Shown here: positions 7,330 to 11,643 of the stretch, one piece after another | Numbering within the stretch: position 1 is the stretch's first letter | Layout of the letters: the number at the start of each line of letters is the position of its first letter | Assembly (NCBI GenBank): GCA_013336035.1 | Contig: JAAXUL010000161.1 | Span: 1 to 11,643, forward strand | Direction: 5' to 3' | From: Chloroflexales bacterium | GTDB taxonomy: Bacteria; Chloroflexota; Chloroflexia; Chloroflexales; Chloroflexaceae | DNA length: 11,643 bases | Notes under the pieces: generated by a model | Told to the model about the DNA's origin: nothing | Seen by the model: the letters and a program-made list of their open reading frames with translations, nothing else | The model's database searches: none | Made by a program: the position numbers and the translations under genes

Positions 7330-8763
7330 ATGGCCCGTGTCGTTATTATCGGCGCCGGCTTCGCCGGCCACACCGCCGCGCTCTACCTGGGCTCGAAGCT
7401 CGGCAAGCAGCACGACATCACGGTGATCAACCGCTACGACTACTTCGGCTTTGTGCCCTCGTGGGTCTGGGTCGGCGTCGGCACCATGCCCCCGGGCCAG
7501 ACCACCATCCCGCTCAAGCCGGTCTACGACCGCATGCACGTCGGCTTCGTCCAGGGCAAGGTCACCGAGGTCCACCCGAACGAGCGCTATGTCGTGGTCG
7601 ACCGTCACGACCGCGGCGCGCCCGAGCGCGTCGCCTACGACTACCTGCTGATCGCCACCGGGCCCAAGCTAAACTTCGCCGCCACGCCCGGGCTTGGCCC
7701 CGAGGCGGGCAACACCGTCTCGATCTGCACCCTCGACCACGCGGTCGCCGCCCGCGACGCCTACCTCGAGCGCGTGCGGCGGCTAGAGAAGGGCGAGCGG
7801 CTGCGCTTCGTGGTCGGCACCGGCCACCCTGGCGCCACCTGCCAGGGCGCGGCCCTCGAGTACATCTCGAACCTCCACAAAGACCTGGTCAAGCGCCGCC
7901 TGCGCGACCGCGCCGAGCTGCTCTACCTCTCGAACGAGCCCGCCCTCGGCGACTTCGGCGTCGGCGGCCTGCACGCGCGCTACAAGGGCCGCCTGACCTC
8001 CAGCGAGGAGTTCATCACCGCGGTCTACAAGGACTACGGGGTCAAGTGGGAGGTGCAGAAGGGCGTGCGCGAGGTCGATGCCAAGCGCATCGTCTGGGAG
8101 GACTACGCGGGCCGCTATGGCGAGACCGCCTACGACTTCGCCATGCTCATCCCCCAGTTCACGGGGCAGCCGATCAAGTATATCGGCGCCGACGGCAGCG
8201 ATATCTCGGAGAAGGTGGTGACCCCGGCGGGCCTGGTGAAGGTGGACGCGGTCTACGGCCTGGACTACGAGACGCTGCGCCAGCAGCCGGAGGCCTGGCC
8301 GGCGACCTACCAGAACCCGAGCTACCCGACCATCTTCGCGGCGGGCATTGCCTTCGCCCCGCCCGGGCCGATCTCACGGCCCCACGTCACGCCCAACGGC
8401 ACCGCGATCAGCGCCGCGCCGCCGCGCACCGGCATGATCGCCAGCATCATCGGCCGCGTCACCGCGCTCAACATCGCCGAGCTCGCGATGGGCAAGGAGA
8501 TGCGCCACAAGGAGCGCATGTCCGAGATGTTCGCGGCCTGCGTCGCCTCGCTGGGCGACTCGCTCTGGGATGGCGAGGCGGCGACGATCATTATGTACCC
8601 GGTCGTGCCGGACTACAAGCGCTACCCCAATGGCGCGGGGCGCGACCTGTTCGTCACCCACATGGAGCTGGGCACGAGCGGGGCCTGGATGAAGCGCATG
8701 GTCCACGAGACCTTCATGCACAAGTTCCGGGCCCGCCCCGGCTGGCAGATTATCCCCGAGTAG
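7330..8763 (+). CDS. Sulfide:quinone oxidoreductase-family FAD flavoprotein
   Basis: 477 residues. The N-terminal FAD-binding motif is GAGFAG (residues about 7-12), and YDYLLIATGPKLNF is a typical SQR-family segment near 105-120. All three family cysteines appear in context: Cys133 in SICTLDHA, Cys171 in GATCQGAALEY and Cys404 in AACVASLGDS. In type III/V-like SQRs such cysteines carry the polysulfide and touch the flavin. The reaction would be oxidation of sulfide to polysulfide or sulfur, with electrons passed to membrane quinone. The C-terminal region is some tens of residues longer than in many SQRs and ends in an amphipathic, basic stretch suited to membrane contact. The start at 7330 is set by AAGGAGG. 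The stop is shared with the ribosome site of the following 38-residue gene. Codon use is much more strongly G/C-ending than in the upstream operon. The exact substrate is inferred from the family. Confidence 0.78.
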   Translation: MARVVIIGAGFAGHTAALYLGSKLGKQHDITVINRYDYFGFVPSWVWVGVGTMPPGQTTIPLKPVYDRMHVGFVQGKVTEVHPNERYVVVDRHDRGAPERVAYDYLLIATGPKLNFAATPGLGPEAGNTVSICTLDHAVAARDAYLERVRRLEKGERLRFVVGTGHPGATCQGAALEYISNLHKDLVKRRLRDRAELLYLSNEPALGDFGVGGLHARYKGRLTSSEEFITAVYKDYGVKWEVQKGVREVDAKRIVWEDYAGRYGETAYDFAMLIPQFTGQPIKYIGADGSDISEKVVTPAGLVKVDAVYGLDYETLRQQPEAWPATYQNPSYPTIFAAGIAFAPPGPISRPHVTPNGTAISAAPPRTGMIASIIGRVTALNIAELAMGKEMRHKERMSEMFAACVASLGDSLWDGEAATIIMYPVVPDYKRYPNGAGRDLFVTHMELGTSGAWMKRMVHETFMHKFRARPGWQIIPE

Positions 8764-8772
8764 GAGGCGACG

Positions 8773-8889
8773 ATGGAGATCACCGACAAAGACCGCTTCT
8801 GGATGCGCTTCAAGCCCTTTCAGCTCTGGCGCTTCCTCGTGCTCAACCTGAAGATCCTCAAGGCCGTGGACCACAGCAAGCGCGCGTGA
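8773..8889 (+). CDS. 38-residue aromatic/basic helical peptide, coupled to the flavoprotein gene
   Basis: ATG 8773 to TGA 8889. TAGGAGG, made by the flavoprotein stop and the next bases (8761-8767), lies five bases before the start, so translation of the two genes should be coupled. The product starts MEITDKDRFWMRF, continues KPFQLWRFLVLNLKILKAV and ends DHSKRA. It has three acidic residues near the N-terminus, then a run rich in Phe, Trp, Leu and Lys/Arg that would form an amphipathic, membrane-surface helix. It is too short and too charged for a normal membrane span. I do not recognise the family. I infer a small partner or membrane anchor of the SQR-like flavoprotein, from the coupling and the composition. 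Its codons are G/C-ending like those of the flavoprotein, which supports a real gene. Confidence 0.72.
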   Translation: MEITDKDRFWMRFKPFQLWRFLVLNLKILKAVDHSKRA

Positions 8890-8972
8890 GCGCACCCACG
8901 TCCCTTCTCTCAGCCTTCGTCGCGGCCCTCGACGCGCTGCACGCCGCGACGGAGCGCTCGCCGCGCCCGTGA
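8886..8972 (+). CDS. Possible 28-residue ORF overlapping the small gene by GTGA
   Basis: GTG 8886 overlaps the TGA of the 38-residue gene by four bases, a common coupling arrangement. The product would be a single Ala/Leu-rich helix (SLLSAFVAALDALHAATER), then SPRP. There is no separate ribosome site. It could equally be chance open frame in GC-rich DNA, since the same frame runs open antisense-free through the flavoprotein gene. Confidence 0.22.
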   Translation: MSAPTSLLSAFVAALDALHAATERSPRP

Positions 8973-9130
8973 AACGCATCAGCCTCGCGCTTGAGGCGTG
9001 CCAGCCCGGAGAAGCTGATTTCCTTTTTGAGCAAGAAGCGGTCAGCCTCGTCCTCATCGCTTTCGTAGATCAGATGCGCAGGCGCGACCATCTCGGTGAG
9101 GGCGTAGACGCGCTCAAAACGTTCTCGGAT
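8972..9130 (-). pseudogene. Protein-like antisense stretch, possible gene remnant
   Basis: On the minus strand, after an in-frame TAA at 9131-9133, about 53 codons read IRERFERVYALTEMVAPAHL, then IYESDEDEADRFLLKKEISF, then SGLARLKREADAF. The balance of charged and hydrophobic residues looks like a natural soluble protein. Beyond it the frame turns into Arg/Ala-rich sequence. There is an internal ATG at 9091 but no ribosome site. I do not recognise the family. The plus strand is also open here (8969-9151, GTG start, 60 codons), in codon register with the minus frame, so only one of the two can be meaningful. Confidence 0.25.
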
Positions 9131-9147
9131 TTACCGTCGGCGGCTCT

Positions 9148-9581
9148 ATGAGCGCAGCGCTGGCCGGCGACCTGATTCCGCCGGCATTGCTCCCAAGGGC
9201 GTTCGGGCGACTCAACGCGAGCGCTTGGCTCGCCGCCGTGATCGCCCTCGGCGGTGGGGGCGCGCTCCTTGGCCGCGCTGCCGCGCCGGCGCTCCGCCTG
9301 ATCGCGGCGCTCCTGGCCTCAATTGTGCTAGGTGCAGGGGTGGGCGTCGGACAATCCCAGGTGCCTGGGATAGAGAGCTGGGCATCGCCCTGTCGGTCTT
9401 GATCCTTGGGACGGAACAGCCCCGGAGCTACGCGGCGGGCTTTCTGGTCACGACCGCCGGCCTCCATCTGGTGGGTGCCGCGGGCGGGGCGCCCCTGCTG
9501 GAGAGCCGGCGGGGGAAGCGCTGGCTCGGCCAGGCCGGCGTGGCGATGGCGCTCGTCGGGGGGGATCTGTTCGTTGCGTGA
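9148..9581 (+). pseudogene. Decayed HupE/UreJ-family membrane protein (frameshift and internal deletion)
   Basis: The first part (ATG 9148) encodes IALGGGGALLGR and ASIVLGAGVGVG, ending VPGIE; the frame then runs to a stop at 9402. The second part, in another frame, continues ELGIALSVLILG, then TEQPRSYAAGFLVTTAGLHL and a C-terminal span ending at 9581. In the HupE/UreJ family (hydrogenase/urease accessory membrane proteins, suspected nickel permeases) PGVE runs straight into LGIALSVLVLG. Here GAGAG at 9373-9377 instead of GAG looks like a 2-base AG duplication causing the shift. Between LILG and TEQP the segment normally holding FHGHAHG is gone, about 30 residues, and the N-terminal HPxxGxDH region is degraded to RLNASAW. 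No signal peptide is seen. No urease or hydrogenase genes are nearby. The family call rests on remembered motifs. Confidence 0.55.
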
Positions 9582-9625
9582 GCACGGCAGGGCGCCAGCA
9601 GGCGCTAAGGGTGACCGCAAGCTGC

Positions 9626-9633
9626 GGAGGAGG
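9626..9633 (+). promoter_or_regulatory. Shine-Dalgarno deciding the GAPDH start
   Basis: GGAGGAGG lies eight bases before ATG 9642. An alternative GTG at 9633 overlaps this site and would add only three residues, so 9642 is preferred. The 44 bases between the pseudogene stop and this site show no clear promoter. Confidence 0.8.
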
Positions 9634-9641
9634 TGTCTCTC

Positions 9642-10658
9642 ATGGTACGGATTGCTATCCACGGGTTCGGGCGGATCGGCCGGTCGACGCTGCGGGCAGC
9701 ACTCAAGGACGCCGGCTTCGTGCCGGTGGCGATCTCGGACGTGCAGGACGTAAGGACGCTTGCCGCACTGTTCGCCGTTGACAGCAACTACGGCCGCTGG
9801 CCCGAGCCGGTCTCGGCCGACGGGCAAGAGCTGCGGGTCGGTGAGGTGTCGATCCCATACTTCAATGTGCGGGACGGGCTGCCGGACTGGGGCGCTCTGG
9901 GCGTAGAGCTGGTGATCGACTGCACTGGCCGGGCCGTTACGCGGCCTGGGGCGCAGCCGCACCTCGACCGCGGCGCGCGCCGGGTGCTCGTCAGCACGGT
10001 CAGCAAGACGCAGCAGGACGCCGACGCCGTGCTGCTGCCGGGGATCAACCTTGAGCAGTTCGACCCTGAGCGGCACAAGATCATCGCCATGGGCAGCTGC
10101 ACCACCAACGCCCTGGCCCCGGTCATTAAAGTCGTCCGCGAGCAGTGGGGTCTGCGCCACGGCTTCTTCACCACCGCCCACGCCTACACCAACTCCCAGT
10201 CGCTCACCGACCAGCCCATGGCCGACCGGCGCGACTCCTGGGCCGCCGCCGAAAATATTATCCCATCGTCATCGGGCGCGGCGAAGGCCCTGAAGTTGAT
10301 CTGGCCCGACCTCAACGTCACCGGGAAGGCGTACCGGGTGCCCGTGCGCACGGGCAGTATTGTGGAGTTGACCGGGGTCGTCGAGCGACCAACGAGCCGC
10401 GAGGCGGTGATCGCGGCGTTTCGGAGCGCGGCCGCGAGCGCACCGCTCCAGGGCGTGATGGACGTGCTGGAGGAGGAGTGGCCCTCGGCGCGGATCGTCG
10501 GTGACCCCCATGGCTCGCTGATCGACTTGCCGCTCACCCAGGTGCTCGACGGCACCCTGCTGACGGTTGCGGCCTGGTACGATAATGAGCAGGGCTTCTC
10601 GACTCAGCTCGCCCGCACCGCCCGGACCATCGCCGCGGGTGGTGTGCCAGCCCACTAG
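9642..10658 (+). CDS. gap: Glyceraldehyde-3-phosphate dehydrogenase family protein (class I)
   Basis: 338 residues, the usual length for the family. The N-terminal NAD-binding motif is IHGFGRIGR. Asp in VAISD sits at the end of the second strand, as in NAD-dependent enzymes. The catalytic Cys153 is in SCTTNALAPV and His180 in TAHAYTN. Other landmarks are SSSGAAKAL, RVPVRTGSIVEL and WYDNEQGF. The role is reversible oxidation and phosphorylation of glyceraldehyde 3-phosphate to 1,3-bisphosphoglycerate, in glycolysis or carbon fixation, in the cytoplasm. Several signatures differ from the housekeeping form: VDSNYGRW for YDSxHGxF, RTGSIVEL for the usual TPxVSVVDL, and NEQGF for NEWGY. It may therefore be a divergent paralogue. 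No other glycolytic gene is in view. It follows a decayed gene and converges on the DUF4956 gene. Confidence 0.92.
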   Translation: MVRIAIHGFGRIGRSTLRAALKDAGFVPVAISDVQDVRTLAALFAVDSNYGRWPEPVSADGQELRVGEVSIPYFNVRDGLPDWGALGVELVIDCTGRAVTRPGAQPHLDRGARRVLVSTVSKTQQDADAVLLPGINLEQFDPERHKIIAMGSCTTNALAPVIKVVREQWGLRHGFFTTAHAYTNSQSLTDQPMADRRDSWAAAENIIPSSSGAAKALKLIWPDLNVTGKAYRVPVRTGSIVELTGVVERPTSREAVIAAFRSAAASAPLQGVMDVLEEEWPSARIVGDPHGSLIDLPLTQVLDGTLLTVAAWYDNEQGFSTQLARTARTIAAGGVPAH

Positions 10659-10723
10659 AGAACGCCACGCAGGGGTGTGGACGAGGCTGAACCCCAGGCG
10701 ACATCCTCGACGCTAGATGATCA

Positions 10724-10741
10724 CGCCGCGCAGTCGCGGCG
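10724..10741. terminator. GC hairpin between convergent genes
   Basis: CGCCGCG, loop CAGT, CGCGGCG form a perfect 7-bp stem in the 182-base gap between the GAPDH gene and the end of the DUF4956 gene. The position suits a shared terminator, but there is no T-run on either strand. The rest of the gap (10659-10840) shows no gene that I can support. Confidence 0.4.
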
Positions 10742-10840
10742 CGAAGAGCTGCACGTGGACCCGCGTCGGCGCGCGCAGGGCGCTTCACGGTGCGTATTGT
10801 GTGACAGGCATTTGGCTCAAGATTATCGCCGGAGGGCATT

Positions 10841-11494
10841 TCAGCGCTCGGGCGATGGCTCGTACTGGAGGGGGAGCCTGTTGTCCTGCGCGCGCTGGTG
10901 GGTAGACTGGGCCGCGGGCGCCGCCGGGTCGTAGTAGAGGGTGACCTCGGCGGCATCGCGCAGGAAGTCGATCCGCCCGACTGTCGCCCGCGTCACCGGT
11001 AGCCCGGTGCGTGCCCCCAGGTCGGCCAGCAGCTCCTCGTACCGCCCCGGCTGGATCAGATCGATCCGCTCGTAGACGACCCGGCCGCTCGCCTCGAATC
11101 GGAAGCCCCAGCCCCGCTCGAGTGCGAACAGCACCGCCACCACCATCCCGTTCGCCAGCAGCAGCTGCGCGACCGCCCCGGTCGGCATGAGCACCGCGTT
11201 CATCACCGGCAGGGCCAGCAGCACGAACAGGTAGGTCATCTCGCGGATCGGCATCTCCTCAGTGCGGTAGCGCAGCACCGAGAAGATCGCGAACAGACCA
11301 AAGCCCACCCCGATGCTCAGCTCCACGCTGGTGAGCAGGCCGAGCACGAAGTAGATCACCGTGTTCAGCGCCAGGAAGGAGAAGACGTAGCGCTTCTCCT
11401 GGCTGCCGCGCGTGTAGATGAAGCGGACGATCACGAGCGCGACGGCCAGATTCAGCACGGCGCCCTGGGCAAGCGTGAGCAGGTCAGTCGTCAT
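10841..11494 (-). CDS. DUF4956 family membrane protein
   Basis: 217 residues on the minus strand, ATG at 11494, with GGAGA eight bases upstream. About four hydrophobic segments (9-27, 38-56, 86-104, 107-126) surround the family signature GFGLFAIFSVLRYRTEE followed by MPIREMTY (64-88). A soluble C-terminal part (about 130-217) contains GRIDFLRDAAEVTLYYD and ends in a polar tail. DUF4956 proteins have no settled function. In other bacteria they often sit beside VTC-type polyphosphate polymerase or CotH genes, but neither is in this window, and a partner could lie beyond the right edge. The gene stands alone here and converges on the GAPDH gene. Family membership is firm from the signature. Confidence 0.9.
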   Translation of the reverse strand: MTTDLLTLAQGAVLNLAVALVIVRFIYTRGSQEKRYVFSFLALNTVIYFVLGLLTSVELSIGVGFGLFAIFSVLRYRTEEMPIREMTYLFVLLALPVMNAVLMPTGAVAQLLLANGMVVAVLFALERGWGFRFEASGRVVYERIDLIQPGRYEELLADLGARTGLPVTRATVGRIDFLRDAAEVTLYYDPAAPAAQSTHQRAQDNRLPLQYEPSPER

Positions 11495-11507
11495 AGCGGT
11501 TATCTCC

Positions 11508-11537
11508 GATCAGATCAGCTCAGATCAGATCAGCTCG
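11508..11537. repeat. Tandem GATCAG-based 15-base repeat upstream of DUF4956 gene
   Basis: Two adjacent copies of GATCAGATCAGCTCA match at 14 of 15 bases, and each contains a nested GATCA duplication. They lie just upstream of the ribosome site of the DUF4956 gene, in its leader or promoter. Possible roles are an operator with repeated sites or simple slippage. Confidence 0.8.
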
Positions 11538-11643
11538 ATAGTTGTTGAATGGCACGGGACAAGTCTAACGGGGCGGTGTTTAGATTGCGTTAGGACTTAC
11601 GCAGTTGGGCGCTAGCGCGCCATTCTGACCTGAGGGAAGCCAC
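11538..11643. other. Right-edge intergenic DNA with possible insertion-sequence end
   Basis: No gene is supported. TTAGGACTTACGCAGTT at 11590-11606 resembles the terminal TAGGACTTACGCA sequences that I recall from insertion sequences and related small elements in cyanobacteria and Chloroflexota. A perfect 10-base palindrome GCGCTAGCGC follows at 11609-11618. Only one end would be in view; the partner end and any transposase would lie to the right. Upstream sequences for the DUF4956 promoter are probably in 11538-11590. Confidence 0.3.

Noticed and set aside
7212..8972. Plus-strand open frame of 586 codons in another frame over the flavoprotein gene
   Set aside because: Its Arg/Pro/His-rich product is typical of shadow frames in very GC-rich genes. 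The flavoprotein frame has clear motifs and a strong ribosome site.
8374..9057. Minus-strand 227-codon frame over the end of the flavoprotein gene
   Set aside because: Arg/His/Gly-rich shadow; the coding signal is on the plus strand.
9114..10181. Minus-strand 355-codon frame over the HupE remnant and the GAPDH gene
   Set aside because: It is antisense to a clear GAPDH with catalytic motifs, and its product has no recognisable domain.
10677..10934. Plus-strand frames of 85 and 62 codons after the GAPDH gene
   Set aside because: They overlap the end of the DUF4956 gene and the hairpin, and their products are low-complexity without motifs.
11418..11615. Plus-strand 65-codon frame at the right edge
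   Set aside because: It is partly antisense to the DUF4956 gene and partly runs through the GATCAG repeat; no ribosome site or motif.

Overview
This is a GC-rich bacterial window. I infer a member of the Chloroflexota (filamentous Chloroflexales-like). The reasons are the single-span membrane proteins with long Thr/Ala/Pro-rich outer tails, the VWA-FHA, kinase and PP2C gene set, the DUF4956 protein, and the style of the flavoprotein and GAPDH. This is an impression from composition and families and not a taxonomic assignment.

Region 1 (2-7093, + strand) is a tight four-gene operon. It encodes a membrane-anchored HlyD/RND-type adaptor open at the left edge, a secreted-VWA/TM/cytoplasmic-FHA protein, a single-pass Hanks-type Ser/Thr kinase and a single-pass PP2C-fold protein. 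Predicted topologies fit together. The kinase, the PP2C-like domain and the FHA domain face the cytoplasm, while the VWA domain, the adaptor body, the Thr/Pro-rich tails and an Ig-like cap face outwards. This looks like a phospho-signalling module attached to an envelope export or surface complex. Its most unusual point is that the PP2C-like protein has lost the acidic residue at all four metal-ligand motifs (pseudophosphatase). The kinase also deviates (HLD for HRD, GA for GT in the P+1 loop), and so does the FHA domain (IGA for IGR). The PP2C-like protein carries a near-identical coding minisatellite in its stalk.

Region 2 (7094-8889): a 236-base gene-free leader precedes a sulfide:quinone oxidoreductase-family flavoprotein with all three family cysteines. 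It is followed without a gap by a translationally coupled 38-residue gene for an aromatic/basic helical peptide.

Region 3 (8890-9641) looks decayed. It has two tiny reading frames joined by GTGA/ATGA overlaps, a protein-like antisense remnant, and a frameshifted, internally deleted HupE/UreJ-type membrane protein.

Region 4 (9642-11643): a class I GAPDH-family gene (+) converges on a DUF4956 membrane-protein gene (-), with a GC hairpin between them. Upstream of the DUF4956 gene is a GATCAG-based tandem repeat. The right edge carries a sequence that may be an insertion-sequence end. I saw no rRNA, tRNA or CRISPR array.
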